Of a stretch of DNA of 64,000 bases, positions 24,101-37,317 are shown in pieces. The position numbers were made by a program, and so were the translations under genes. Position 1 is the stretch's first letter; every line of letters starts with the position of its first letter. The notes under the pieces are model-generated. The model worked only from the letters and a program-made list of their open reading frames with translations. It was not told the DNA's origin and ran no database searches. This DNA is from Triglochin maritima (taxonomy: Eukaryota > Streptophyta > Magnoliopsida > Alismatales > Juncaginaceae): positions 36,635,501-36,699,500 of the forward strand of contig OY821786.1 of assembly GCA_963682175.1 (NCBI GenBank), in the 5' to 3' direction.

Positions 24101-27100
24101 TGACAAATATATCGACAATCTATCGTCAATCTTCTAGAATATTGTTAGTCTCATTTCTCATTTAAGTGGCTTTTGCAAACATGATAAAAGTAATACTTAA
24201 ATGTTAGAAATTGTAAATATGTCACATTTTAACAAGTTAGGATCTGCTCTTATGAATTTTTATAGTAATCGGTAGTACTTCCTTCAATAGTGACACATTC
24301 TTACGTGTAAAAGTTAGCTACTTATTATAAAAGATAGATCAGCGTAAGACATTGAGCTTTGTGGATCTCACGCAAGGTAGAATTAGTCAAATATGATGTG
24401 AGATTATTAATTTTGACACAATAATATTCTAACGTCAACTTGTTAAAATATTAACATGTTGTCTGTTTTTTTAGGTTTTGGTACCATATCAATTCTAAAT
24501 GTTTGTTTCTTTATAGGTTTTCGGGAATATTAGGACGGTACAAGCATTTGTAGGAGAGGAGAAGGCGGTGGAATCATACAAGGCGGCATTGTTGAATACG
24601 TACAAATACGGGCGGAAGGCAGGTTTGGCTAAGGGTTTAGGGCTTGGATCGCTTCACTGCACTCTGTTCTTCTCGTGGGCGTTGCTCGTATGGTTTACTA
24701 GTATCATTGTCCACAAGGAGATAGCGAACGGAGGCGAGTCGTTTACGACGATGCTCAACGTCGTTATTGCTGGCTTGTAAGTACTTTGTCAGCATAACAA
24801 ACATGTCAACGAGTCGAGTTCAGCTAAGCAAACTAAGCTTCAAAGGACAATCGTGTGTCATGTATCAATCGTGTCAAAATATTAATAATCTTCTGATATT
24901 TCATAACCAATTATCACAAATATATGGAAGATAGCACTAAATATTCTTATTGCTCATCAATAGAAATAAAATAAAATGAAATTGGAGATTAATTATTATT
25001 TAACAAGTCAACAAATGGCTGTTCAATTTGAGTCGACAAACAAATCCCTATTTTTTGAAACATGTTTGATGAAATGTCTCACAGAGCCCTCGGCCAAGCC
25101 GCACCCAACCTAGTCACCTTCATCCGGGCCCAGTCGGCTGCACACTCAATTTTCAAAATGATCGAGCGTGGCACGATCAGCAAAGCCAGTGCCACCTCCG
25201 GCAAGACCCTACCCTCCGTCGAAGGTCACATCCACTTCGACCGCATCAAATTCAGCTACCCTTCACGCCCGGATGTTGCCATCTTTGACAATCTCTCGCT
25301 CGACATTCCGGCCGGCAGGATTGTTGCCCTCGTTGGAGGCTCGGGCTCGGGAAAGAGCACAATTATCTCGCTCATCGAGAGGTTTTACGAGCCGATTTCA
25401 GGCAAAATTACGCTTGATGGTTTTGATATAAGGGGATTGGAGCTCAAGTGGCTAAGACACCAAATAGGGTTGGTCAACCAAGAGCCAGCCTTGTTTGCCA
25501 CAAGCATTAGGGAGAACATACTCTATGGGAAGGATGACGCCACCTTCGACGATATCACGCGGGCGGCGAAGTTGTCTGAGGCCATCTCCTTCATCAACAA
25601 CCTCCCGGACCGGTACTTTGTAACATACATTCATATAATATTGACAATCGAGTCGTGTCGTGTTAAATACGTACCATGACTTCTGACATTATCGATCCCT
25701 TGAATACGTACCATGCATTACTTAACCATAGTAGCTATATATTTGATCAGATACGAGACACAAGTGGGAGAAAGAGGCATCCAACTCTCCGGCGGCCAGA
25801 AGCAACGCATTGCGATCGCGAGAGCAATCCTTAAAAACCCTTCAATTCTCCTCCTCGACGAGGCCACAAGTGCGCTGGACGCGGAGTCCGAGAAGAGCCT
25901 TCAGGAGGCTCTCGATCGAGTCATGGTCGGCCGGACCACCATGGTGGTGGCCCACAGGCTGTCCACCATTAGGAACGCCGACGTGATCGCCGTAGTGCAA
26001 GGTGGGAGGATTGTAGAGACTGGGACACACGATGAGCTGATCGCCGATGCGAATACCGCTTATGCCTCCCTCGTGCACCTCCAAGGAGCCGCCGGGAAGC
26101 CTCGAATGGCGCACACCGATAGTGGTCTTGGCCGGCCGATAAGGTATATCTAATTTCTTGTTCTTAATCTGTATATCTTTAGGTTAATTAATAATTTGAA
26201 CATGTTTTTGAAAATGTTTTTGATGTCCATTGATCTTCATAAAATATCATGCATGCATGTAGCAAGAAGTTCTCTCGAGAGCTATCAAGCAACAGCATGG
26301 GTGCGAGCTTCCGGTCGGAGAAAGACTCCCGGTACATCCCGGATGTCGTCGTCGACGGTAATACGAAGAAAAAGGCGGTGTCAATGCGAAGGCTGTACTC
26401 AATGCTAGGCCCCGATTGGCCTTACGGTGTGTTTGGCACCTTAGGGTGCTTCGTCTCCGGAGCTCAGATGCCACTTTTCGCGCTTGGCGTAACACAAGCC
26501 CTCGTGTCTTTCTACATGGATTGGGACACCACTAAGAGGGAGGTTAAGAAGATTGCGCTTTTGTTTGCCGGAAGTGCGATTGTGACGGTTTTCGTTCATG
26601 TTATTGCTCACTTCAACTTTGGCATCATGGGTGAGAGGCTCACTCTTAGGGTTAGAGAAAAGATGTTTGGAGGTAAATAATATTTTATTTTCATCATCTA
26701 GTTATTGAAGGCATGCCAACATTAATTCTCCTAAATAAAATGTTGCATATATTAATTAATGAAATAAATGGACCTTGAATATTTTTCAAAATACATTGTA
26801 AAATTCATTTGTTCTGACTAATTAAATTGGAAATACTATTCAAGTACAAAAGGACTACAACATGACAGTCTTAACTTAAATATTATAGATTGATTAAGCT
26901 TGGATACCAATCTTTATCTTCAATTTAGTGGACATTGAAAGTACTTAAACTTGGATCAAAAGTTGACATGCATTTGATTGTTAATTTATCTGTTAACGTA
27001 CGTGTTTAATTTGGTTTCACTATTTATATATGCAGCTATATTGAGGAACGAAATAGGATTTTTCGATGAGACCAACAATGCGAGCTCAATTTTATCGTCG

Positions 27101-28768
27101 CGTTTGGAGGCTGACGCAACTCTTTTGAAGACAATCACAGTCGATCGATCAACGATTTTGCTTCAAAATATTGGTATGGTTGTGTGCGCGTTTATCATCG
27201 CATTCATTTTGAATTGGCGTATCACTCTAGTCGTCATAGCAACCTACCCTTTGCTCATCAGCGGCCACATTAGTGAGGTACGTACTTATTAATTATAACA
27301 AGTATGTACTGAATTTTAAATTCTAATTTAAAAAATTAATAATGTATTTCGTAATTAATCCATATTTTGGTGTGTGTGTATATATATATATATATAGAAA
27401 CAATTTATGAAAGGATTTGGAGGCAACCTAAGCAAGGCGTACCTAAAGGCCAACATGCTGGCGGCCGAGGCTGTCGGCAACATTCGTACCGTTGCCGCCT
27501 TTTGCTCGGAGAAAAAGGTGATTGATATGTATGCAAGAGAGCTCCACGAGCCATCTAGACGGGCGTTTCAAAGGGGCCAAATTGCAGGACTCTTCTACGG
27601 GATTACTCAATTTTTTCTCTTCTCGTCCTATGGCCTAGCACTCTGGTACGTAAGTACGTGCATCAGTACGTACGTGCCAATTAAGTTGCTAACAACATAT
27701 GTTTTTGTAACGTCGATCGATTATTAACTTAGGTATGGCTCGGTATTGATGGGGAGAGGCCAAGCAAGCTTCAAGTCGGTCATGAAGTCATTCATGGTGT
27801 TGATTGTAACTGCTTTGGCCATGGGAGAGACGTTGGCAATGGCACCGGACCTCGTAAAGGGAAATCAAATGGCAGCATCCGTTTTCGAGGTTCTCGATAG
27901 GAAGACTTCATTCTCAAGCGACGAAGGCGAGGATGTACAAAGAATAGAAGGGTCTATTGAGCTCCGAGGGGTTGAATTTCGATACCCCTCGAGGCCCGAC
28001 GTTGTTATATTCAAGGATTTTGATTTGAAGGTGAGAGCCGGAAAGAGCATGGCACTTGTTGGTGCTAGTGGCTCCGGTAAAAGTACCGTGCTTTCGCTCA
28101 TCCTCAGATTCTACGATCCCATTGTTGGAAAAGTCATGGTTGATGGTAAGTACGTTTTTTTTTAAAATATAAATAAAATAATCTCACATTGTTAAACACA
28201 AAATAATGATTCATGCACCTCAGGAAAGGACATTAGAAAGTTCAAGATAAAGTCACTCCGAAAACACATAGGCTTAGTGCAACAAGAGCCTGCCCTTTTT
28301 GCGACAACTATATATGAAAATATCCTCTATGGCAAGGAGGGTGCTACGGAAGCAGAAGTCATTGAGGCCGCGAGATTGGCAAACGCCCATTCTTTCATAA
28401 GTGCCTTGCCGGAGGGCTACTCCACAAAAGTCGGGGAAAGAGGTGTCCAACTATCCGGTGGGCAAAAACAACGCGTGGCAATCGCACGAGCGATCATTAA
28501 AAACCCGGCAATCCTCCTCCTAGACGAGGCAACAAGCGCGTTGGACGCAGAGTCCGAGCAAGTGGTTCAACAAGCACTTGACCGGGTGATGCAGAGGCGG
28601 ACGACGGTGGTGGTGGCTCACCGACTCTCGACGATCCAAAATGCTGACGTCATATCGGTCGTCCAAGAAGGGAAGATCATAGAGCAGGGCACACATTCTA
28701 GCCTTGCCAGTAACAAGTTCGGAGCATACCATAAGCTTAACAACTTGCAACAGAAACAACAGTCATAA
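21128..28768 (+). CDS. ABCB2: ABCB-family (P-glycoprotein/MDR) transporter, ABCB2-like
   Basis: Twelve exons: 21128-21421, 21506-21560, 21872-22047, 23897-24097, 24517-24776, 25085-25612, 25751-26143, 26263-26672, 27036-27277, 27398-27645, 27733-28145 and 28224-28768. They sum to 3765 bases, giving 1254 aa, with every phase and GT-AG junction consistent. The layout is that of a full transporter, TMD1-NBD1-TMD2-NBD2. NBD1 has Walker [10 protein letters not shown] (about 413) and signature LSGGQ (about 517). NBD2 has GASGSGKST (about 1046) and LSGGQ (about 1150). Both have [14 protein letters not shown]. Phrases such as [29 protein letters not shown] and [16 protein letters not shown] recall Arabidopsis ABCB2/ABCB10. 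Such proteins use ATP to move hydrophobic compounds, including auxin in some members, across the plasma membrane. The substrate here is unknown. Intron 3 is 1.8 kb. A young Copia element sits about 1 kb upstream. Confidence 0.96.
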
Positions 28769-31700
28769 TATATAAGAGTAGTTACAATACCTAATCATGA
28801 AACTAGACTACATGTTCAGAATTGGTTTGTGTTTTTCGTTTTCTTTTAAGAAAAAAAATCATATGTCTTAGTATAGATTTGATGACGATGTAATATTATT
28901 GTTTGTGTTACTTAATAAATGAAAAGTCACATGTTCATGTTTTTTTATTTCTTTTCTTGTCGAGTTTATGTAGAGAGTAATTCACTGATCGTTTCTTCAT
29001 TAATTGTGCGACATGTTGTTTGATTTTTTATATTTTGTGCTATGTTTTTTGGGCTTGTGGTCTTATGTCTCATGCAACTATAGTAGTTACTGGGCTTGGG
29101 AGCGAATACATTCTTTTGATGATTAGCCTTTAGAATCTGGCATTAACAGCTAATTAACACCTTTAGAATCCCTGGATATTTTCATCACTTACGCAATATT
29201 GATAATACCTTTATATCCTAAGTTACACTCTCAAACCTTGACGATTAACATCATTTCACGTAGTTATATTGTACTATAATATTTTTTATAACATATCATA
29301 TAAATTAAATTAAAGTTCAACTCAAGTATATTCTCATAGGCTTTTGGGTGGAATAAATTAAGTGGCGAAAATGCAAAGAACTACCCAATTATTCATTTTT
29401 CTACCAGCTAAAGCTAGTGGAATATTACTTAATTATTCTGAGGATCTAAATAATCTATATAAATGCCAAATTATTTTCTTGGAAGTTTTTTTAAACATTT
29501 AATATTTCTAAATTAATTAATCCTAACATGTAATTTAAAAGAAGTTAGGATTTGATTTCTGGTCCAACTTAATCCAAAATTAGAGACGTATCAACTAAAC
29601 TAATCTTAGTTGATTATAAAAGCCAAAAATTATTGAATGAAACTTCTTCTTCTTCTGTTATTGTGTTAATAGCATCTTAAGACACCATTTTTATTTGGGA
29701 GTGTTTTGGTACTTGTATTGTATGACTTACCTGCTTACACAAATTTCGCCCCTAACCAGCTATAATTAATTCCAACTATCACCATATGTATTAACTAATT
29801 ACGGACGACAAGGATGACTCACATGATTATGATGTCCTCCTAAAACATTGTGAAGCACATGTGATGATTTCATTATCTTACATAAAATGGTACTCTACGT
29901 ATGGTGGTTTCAGAAGTTAACCGTAGATTTGGTTGCGAAAACTGTGGGTATAATATTGATTAATGAACCAAGTTGGGGGATATACCAAACCTTTTGGGTA
30001 TTAAATATAGTTGGTAAAAACATATTTTCCCCAGAACATTGTTAAGTTAAACATATGGATGGGTTCAATGAACATTCGATCTTATAATTTTATTTTTTTA
30101 ATCCATCCACAACAGCACGTAGTGTCAGCATAATAAGTTGGTAACGTTTTTTCGGGGATATTTGGAGTTAATATAATTATCTTCTAGAATAAATTATAAT
30201 CATCAGAAGATTAAATTTAATGCATATATATATATATCCCCTCTTTGGTCGTGCGTGGAAGGAGGAGGAACCTCACACCAATCGTAATTTGACATGTTTT
30301 TTAAAATTTATATTTTGCAATTGAACCCTTGAATTAGTTACAATTGTTATTACAATACAAGAGTTAAATATGGGTTGACAGAAACCAAAGATTTAATTTG
30401 AGCTAAAATTGGAAATTTTATCTTGAGTTTTTTTTTATTCCTATATAATTTTTGTTTTCGAAAAATCATTTCGAATTTTGAATCTGAAAGACTGAAATAA
30501 AATAAAATTTTGCTAGATCTAATTAGCTTAATTGACGATGTTGTTTGTTCTCCTATTTTTAGTAATTAATCTACAAGTTCAAACAATTTAAATATAAGGT
30601 ACTTATATATGTATGTATATTATTAACATTAACAGAAAAAAACATTTGAATAAATAATTTACACTCAAAGTATGGCTTTAAATATTAATTTCAAATATTG
30701 AAATATTTGCACGCTAAATTGATGTTAAGGATCACATTCAAAATATTTCACATATAGTATGTCATATTTAAGAAATTAGTGTATGAGATTACCAAAACTC
30801 AAAGCATGGAATAGAAAAAACTTCCATGTTGCTATTTCGCGGGTAGTATTTTTCTAATAGTTAGTTGTAAAGGGAAATAGAATGATGTTCCTCGTTTGTA
30901 CAGTAATAATAGAAGAGCCACAATCGAAAAAACAAGAAGAATAAGAAGCCAAATTAATCCTAGTTGTTTTTGTTATAATTACCGCTTTTGATTTATATTG
31001 CAAAGCAATTACTACAGATTTAATTACCACATAATCACAAAAAATAGCATTAATGTACCGACCAAATTAACATGTGCACCCAGTTGCCTACCAAGTGGAA
31101 ATAATCTTTGTGTATCTTTTCGACCGACCAAACACCATAATCTCAAAAACAAATACTTAAGACATTTATCACAAACAACTTTAGGGTGGATTTTTTATAC
31201 ACAAGAGTTCGTTAGTGAAAAATAGAAACAAACACAGACACACACATACTATTTTAGAAGCTCTATAATGATCTTTGTTCAATCTTCCTCTAAAAGGGTG
31301 CAAATTTTAGAAAAATCACACACTTAAAGAACAAACACACCCTAATTAATCATCTACAGTAATACACATGTCCAGTTGACCTATGGATAGATTTATATAT
31401 GCTAAACCAGTAATTTATGGAACATATCTCATGTAGGATGTCAAGAGGTAGGGTATGATAAAGATATTTTCGTTAACATACCCGATAATTATAACATAAT
31501 CACATGTTTCTTTACGCATTTACCTTACCCTTAGGAACATGGGTAACAGGTAGACAAATAAACATATTTATCGATTAATAAAAAATAGGGAATTTAATAT
31601 ATAAAATAAACAGTCACACATGATTGTTTGATTTTTCTGCAAAACCACAATATGTAACAGTACATATATCCCAAATCTGTCAAACATGACATAATTGAAT

Positions 31701-32209
31701 GTGAACACTCAATTTATGATTAATATATAATTAAGATGTACAAAAATTATAATCTCCAACTGTGACATTAATGTTATGTACCACGATATATAATAATTCA
31801 AATTTCACAACTACACAGAAACAAAAAGCAACATGTTACTAAACATAGAATGAAACTATACAATTAACTATGACACGAGTTATACACCCGATAAGGAAGT
31901 GTGTAAAACAGATAAGGGTAAAAAGGGTAAGAAAATACATATAAATGGGTAAGATAATTATACTATAATGTATTTTTAACAAGTAGAACCATAACGTATA
32001 TATAAACGGATCATAGATTTATACCCATCAACAACCCTAATCTCACGTCTCAAGATGTTGATAGGAAGGTTGCATGGAAAAAACAACCAATCGGCATTAT
32101 TGCCTAAACAAACATATCTAAATTAACTTAAGTCACAATGTAGACGTACGCAATAAATTAACCTCCATGCATACCTTTTTTAACCAAAATCTACACCTAA
32201 ACGAGCCTC
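28769..32209. other. 3.4-kb intergenic region between ABCB2-like and MYB genes
   Basis: Very AT-rich DNA. The first 200 bp probably hold the ABCB2-like 3' UTR. I see no coding exon or tRNA, and no transposon termini. A frame at 30998-31225 has no support. The final stretch is the MYB promoter. Confidence 0.45.
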
Positions 32210-32216
32210 TATAAAA
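32210..32216 (+). promoter_or_regulatory. TATA box of the MYB gene
   Basis: TATAAAA about 100 bp before the MYB start codon, followed by a C/A-rich leader (CAAACATCACCTTC) typical of a plant 5' UTR. Confidence 0.65.
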
Positions 32217-32318
32217 CCTGGCCACAAACATCACCTTCAAATCTCACTCACAATTCACCATCTTAACTCTTCTAAACCTACACACCTCAAAATTAAACCC
32301 TCAGTGCTAATTCGAAAT

Positions 32319-33376
32319 ATGGGAAGACCACCTAGTTGTGATGAAGGTCTTACAAAGGGGCATTGGTTGCCTGAGGAAGACAATAAGCTCTTGAGCTTCA
32401 TGGAAAAGAATGGCCATGTCAATTGGAAGGCTTTGCCAAAGCTCGCTGGACTTAACCGGTGTAGCAAGAGTTGTCGTCTACGGTGGACTAACTACTTACG
32501 CCCTAACATCAAAAGAGGGTCTTTTTCCGAGGAAGAGGAGCAACAGATCATCAAACTCCACTCTTGCCTCGGAAATAAGTAAGTATATATATATATATAT
32601 ATATTGAAGTATGAATATCCAACTCAGACATAATTAATGATATTGCATGCTCTAAGTTTTAACTAATATTAATTGAGTGATATAGACTTATAAGCTGTTG
32701 TGATTATGACATTAATATGATTATGTTTTATTAATTACTTGGTAGGTGGTCTGCAATTGCCTCACGTCTTCCAGGAAGAACAGACAATGAGATTAAGAAC
32801 TACTGGAACACACACCTAAGAAAGAAGCTCCTCCGTCTAGGGATCGATCCTGTGACTCACGAACCCCGACGTGACCTTGCATTACTAGCAACCATCCCTG
32901 CTCTCATGACATCATTTTCTCCGTCGACGATCAATCCATTCTATCTTCAGTCAAGTGCACAAGAATTGGCCAAAATTCACTTACTTCAAACCCTAATCCA
33001 AATATTATCACCACCAGACTCTACTCATCAAAATGTTTCATCCATGACAAATACAACAACAACAACCAATTGCAATTTGTTTGGACCAAACAATGATCAC
33101 TATAACTCCATACCTCTCATGTTTCATCATGATCGAAACTCAAATATTGAGATTGCAATACCGACTACCATCGGCCCTCATGAGTCACTTCCTTATGAAC
33201 CATTGACCGTCTCGTTCGATCCCAACTATAATCAAAGTCCAATAGTTTCATCAGCATCATCGTCTGAGAACTATAATTATGTCGCGAACGCCAATCGTGT
33301 TGAGGACCTACAATCTTGGTTCATAGGACCACCAAGCTCATCGTCTGGTTTCGAGTTTGGCGATATTAATTGGTAG
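32319..33376 (+). CDS. R2R3-MYB transcription factor
   Basis: Two exons, 32319-32578 and 32746-33376, make 891 bases or 296 aa. The open frame extends upstream to a GTG, but the first ATG at 32319 gives the canonical MGRPP start. R2 (about 14-64) has [12 protein letters not shown] and [18 protein letters not shown]3 (about 67-115) has [30 protein letters not shown] and NTHLRKKL. The only intron interrupts R3 before WSAIA, the common second MYB intron site; the usual intron in R2 is missing. After R3 comes [10 protein letters not shown], a phrase shared by suberin- and root-related groups (MYB9/107/39 and MYB53/92/93), so a role in cell-wall lipid control is possible but inferred. The bHLH-binding motif in R3 is not present. 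The tail is Ser/Asn/Pro-rich, as in activation regions. Confidence 0.95.
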
Positions 33377-35030
33377 AATGTTTTGTTGACTAATATTGAT
33401 GCTTCATATTCTATGAACCCGTCGCCATAAGTTTTGTCGGTCCCTAGCTAGAAGGTAATCACCGATCCAATATTCGTCCAACAACGACAAATACACAGTC
33501 TTTGCCGACGGAGGAAGTAGCTTTTATTTTGAATGAGCTTATGTGATGGATTACTTTGTTGATAGGTGTGTTTCAATGTATTAGTTTGTCGTAAAAGTTT
33601 GTATAATTTCGAATGAAGTATGGATAATTTATTAAGCTTAGTTATTTGTTTGATCTTCCTTCCAATGGAAGAGATCATTGGATGAATCTGTTGTATCATA
33701 TAATGTTGTTTAGTTATCCAAAAACACAACAACAAAGCCACAAAAGTATAGTAACTGACTAACACTTATTAATGAAGTGGAAGAAAAAGAAACTGTGTGA
33801 TGAGCTAACCATGCAACTAACTGAATCGCTTGCTTTTAATTCTTTTATTTTTAGTCCAGTGAACTTATAAATATGCCCACTTTTCAGGTGCAATCAGTAA
33901 AAGGTAGTACTAAAATAGCAAGTTAATGACAATTTTGGGTTAATTAAGTGTTTGGTGCACATCTTGAACCAATTAATTTGACTTTCCTTTAAGTTTCTCA
34001 TCTTCTAATCGATAATGATTTACGTTGTAGCTACTGTGATAAATTCCATGACCCAGGGTAATGGAGTTTTGAATAGATTAGCAGGTTTGATTTTCGTGAA
34101 GTTAAGGATTTAATAATTTAACCACGGAACCACCCAATTCACTCTTTCTTTACACCAAAAGAAGCAAATTGTAAATTACACTTTAATAGTGATTATGACA
34201 GCATACACTTTATTTTTCTAAAACTAAAAATAACACGATAACAATCGACCTGGCCTAGAAATATAAAGAAACGAAATGTACTATATTATGTTAACGAGTT
34301 TCAAACACCTCACGTAGGGTTGAGGTTTTGGAAATGGCTCTTTGAGCACACCAAGGGACAAACTCTCTTGTATAAATAAAGGGAAACCACCACAAAGTTG
34401 GAAGCTGCAACACAATGGGAAGAGGATCAGAAAGAAGAAGACGATGTTCTCAACCATGTAAGAATAACCATGGTTAATTATGTTCTAATTATAATGTTGT
34501 ATAATACAAGTTACCAAACTTTTTTTTTGGCAACCAAGAAAAAAAGTTGTTGAACGCTCTAGTGCCACTTCAGGAATCTAAAACCTCAGGACATAACAGC
34601 ATTCAATCGATGTGGCTGAAGATAAGTCAAGGTCGAGGATCGAATCCCCTCTAGACCAACTCCCTGTGCCCAAGTGAGCAGGTCATATAATTAACCATGA
34701 TGATTATATTTCTCTTCATTTCTCTCCTTAAAATTATAACCAAATAATAGACTCCACTCTCTCCTCATTTCTCTTTTTTTCTCTCAATTTCTCTTCTATT
34801 TTAACACGACGTTAGTCTAAACACCATGTATAATGGTGATTAAAAAGACGTAATTACACAGTAAGGTAAGGTTACTATTAAGACTGTGAGATCAGGTATG
34901 AAGGGAAAATATGTAAGAACTTAGAAGCAATAAGCATTGGGGACCAACAATATTGAATGAACAATTACATATGACAAGTTTGACAACCAGTGATTTGTAT
35001 TGTTATGACAAACTTAGAAGGGTTGACATG
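33377..35030. other. Intergenic DNA right of the MYB gene
   Basis: AT-rich sequence holding the MYB 3' UTR at its left end. An orphan TATA-plus-ATG segment near 34371-34445 is listed separately. Around 34600-34680 a stretch containing GGATCGAATCCCC fits a tRNA B box but lacks a matching A box, so it is at most a short retroposon relic. Confidence 0.4.
34371..34445 (+). promoter_or_regulatory. Possible orphan promoter and first exon
   Basis: TATAAATAAA is followed after about 40 bp by ATGGGAAGAGGATCAG. This encodes a basic start, MGRGSERRRRCSQPC, and runs into a donor-like GTAAGA. No matching downstream exon was found before the Harbinger/CACTA insertion at 35034. It may be the head of a gene broken by transposon insertion, or chance. 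Confidence 0.25.
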
Positions 35031-35061
35031 TTAGAGCACAATTAACAGGGTTGTGGGATGA

Positions 35062-36642
35062 CACTACTACAGAAAAGGGAATATTCGTCTAATGTTGTCT
35101 AATCTAATGCGTGCTTTCTAATGAATGATGAGTGAAAGATAGTACGTACCTTACGCCAGCAATCTACGACAGAAAGCGTAAATAATAGAAAATACAATGC
35201 ATGCAAATCCTATATGATGAATGACTTAACAAATATTGTCTAATCTTTTGCTTTGGGTTATTAAAGGCCAAGTTGTTTAAGGGGGGCAATGAGTTATTAT
35301 CATAATATTAAAAATTCAATAAATTAAGGCAATAAACATTTAAAATATTAAAATCAAGTATTAAAACTAATTACATGAATTGACAGAAAAACATTTGAAA
35401 CACAAACTATCATGTTATTAATAATAATTGGGAATAAAATTTTATTGAAATTTTGGCAGAACCTCCACTTAAAATTTAATATGTAAAATTCTTCAAATCC
35501 TGAAATCAACAAGAAAATCCTAATATCTAGGTATCTAATCACATTCACATCTAGTTATCCACTTAAATTTTATTCAAATCCTAATATCTAGTTATCTAAT
35601 CACATTCACATTATGTATTTCTCTACTCAATCCAAACCAAATTCTTAACATAATCCAAACCAAATCAATCCAATGAAAACAAAGTTTGGTTAAATCATCC
35701 AACCAACCCAACTCAATCCAAACTAAATCAATTCAATGAATATGTTTATCAAATATCAACACATAACACACATGCAAAAAAACTCCGAGAAGAAGTTGTT
35801 TATCACGTCTACATGTCAAGAGTGTACATCCACATTGAATCGATATCTAACCAATATTTGCACTAACCCTAATTTGGCGTTGGATTCTTGGTCTAAACTA
35901 ATCCTAAATTAAGAATCTAAAATTTAGGACGAACCAGAGGAGGGAAAAGTTGTATTGCCGGAGAAGCTCTTTGTGTTTCCCGAAGACGTCGCGGAGGAGA
36001 CGGAGCTACATGCGGAGGAGGCTAAGTTAGAGAGAATATGTGGAGAAAGATGAACTTAAAACAAGAAAAAACGAACTTAAAACCTACATGTGGAGAGAGA
36101 CGGAGGAAGACGAAGGAAGAAGGAGAAGAGGGCCGGAGAAGTGGAGGAGCGCTTGGGAGCTCGCTGCGGTGCCGGAGACGGTGCGGATCGGTCGGAGGAT
36201 GGTCGCGGAGGAGAGTTCGGTCGCGGGACGGCTAGGGTTTGGGTGGGTTTCGACTGAAAAGAATGAAAGAAAACGCGTCTGTCCGATTTCTTTAAGACCT
36301 ATATACGTCGGATGTTACATAACACCGACGTCTATACCTCGACGTCTATGTGGATAGACTATAGACGTCGGTCTTAAATTACGTCCGACGTCTATAGGCC
36401 GACGTCTATACCCTATAGACGTCGGATTCACAAGGTACTAAAACACCGACGTCTAAAGGTCGACGTCTATAAACTATAGACGTCGGCTAAACGTGTTATT
36501 TCAAAACCCGACGTCTATAGTGTCACATAGACGTCGTCTTCCATTTCAGCCGACGTCTATGCTGTCCTCTCCACAATAGACGTCGGCCGTTACAACGGCC
36601 GACGTCTATTGGGCGACGAGTAAAGCCAATTCTGCACTAGTG
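35062..36642. mobile_element. Non-autonomous CACTA (En/Spm) element, 1581 bp
   Basis: The left terminus is CACTACTACAGAAAAGGG. The right terminus read in reverse is CACTAGTGCAGAATTGGC. Both carry the diagnostic CACTA. The flanks are a perfect 3-bp target duplication TGA (35059-35061 and 36643-36645). The right subterminal 300 bp are packed with GACGTCTA repeats; the left side has a few TGTCTAAT words instead. A GC-rich purine block at about 35930-36240 may be captured exon sequence, but I recognise no protein and no transposase is present. Confidence 0.9.
36301..36612. repeat. CACTA subterminal repeat array (GACGTCTA)
   Basis: At least 14 copies of GACGTCTA or its reverse complement TAGACGTC, usually extended to CCGACGTCTATA, occur in both orientations within about 310 bp of the right CACTA end. 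Subterminal arrays like this bind the transposon-encoded TnpA-type protein in known CACTA elements. Many copies pair as inverted repeats. Confidence 0.92.
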
Positions 36643-37317
36643 TGACCCACGCCCCCCAACCCGGTCGACCGGGGGTCACGACCAGGATTGGGGTCGACCA
36701 GCTCGATCCTGGTCGCCAACAAGAATGTGCCACGCGGTGTGTCCTGTTGGTTTAATTTAATTTTTTAATTATTTTTTGTTTTAATTTTTTTGGTTGTGTA
36801 CATAATATCGTTTAAATGATTTGAGGGTATTATTTTATAAATATTTAGGTATTTATTATTTTGTAAATAGTTGAATGTTTATATTGAAAATAGGAAGACA
36901 CAACCCTTAAATTGAAATAAAAGTACATTAAAATGCTTAAATTACAATTAAACTACATTAGCACGCTTAAATTGAAAATAAACTACACAACAACGCTTAA
37001 ATTGAAATTAAACTACATCAGCTCCTTACAGATATTGGTTAACTGTACTTCGTCATCCTCAATCAGCAAACCCAACTTTTTAAGCTTCAAAAGTTGTAGG
37101 TATATTTGATACTTTAAATCTTTACAGCTCTTCTCGTCTCTTTTTTTTTGGTTCTTTATATGCAATCTTTTTATCTTTTACCGTCGTGTGGTAAGCAAGA
37201 TGAGCAACCATGTCCGTAGCCTCCACTTCAGATATTCTGCTACCGTTTTACCTTTCCTTTTGGGTTCTTTTATACTCGTAGGACGGGGTTGAGGAGGTGG
37301 CATAAATTCAGGGATTG

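Noticed and set aside
27375..27397. TA run beside the ABCB2-like exon 10 acceptor
   Set aside because: A simple repeat; the acceptor TATATAG still gives the right phase, so there is no sign of damage.
34600..34680. Possible tRNA gene (B-box-like GGATCGAATCCCC)
   Set aside because: No A box at the right distance and no cloverleaf by eye.
36301..36612. CRISPR-like regularly spaced repeats
   Set aside because: Units occur in both orientations with irregular short spacing and lie at a CACTA terminus; this is a plant subterminal array.
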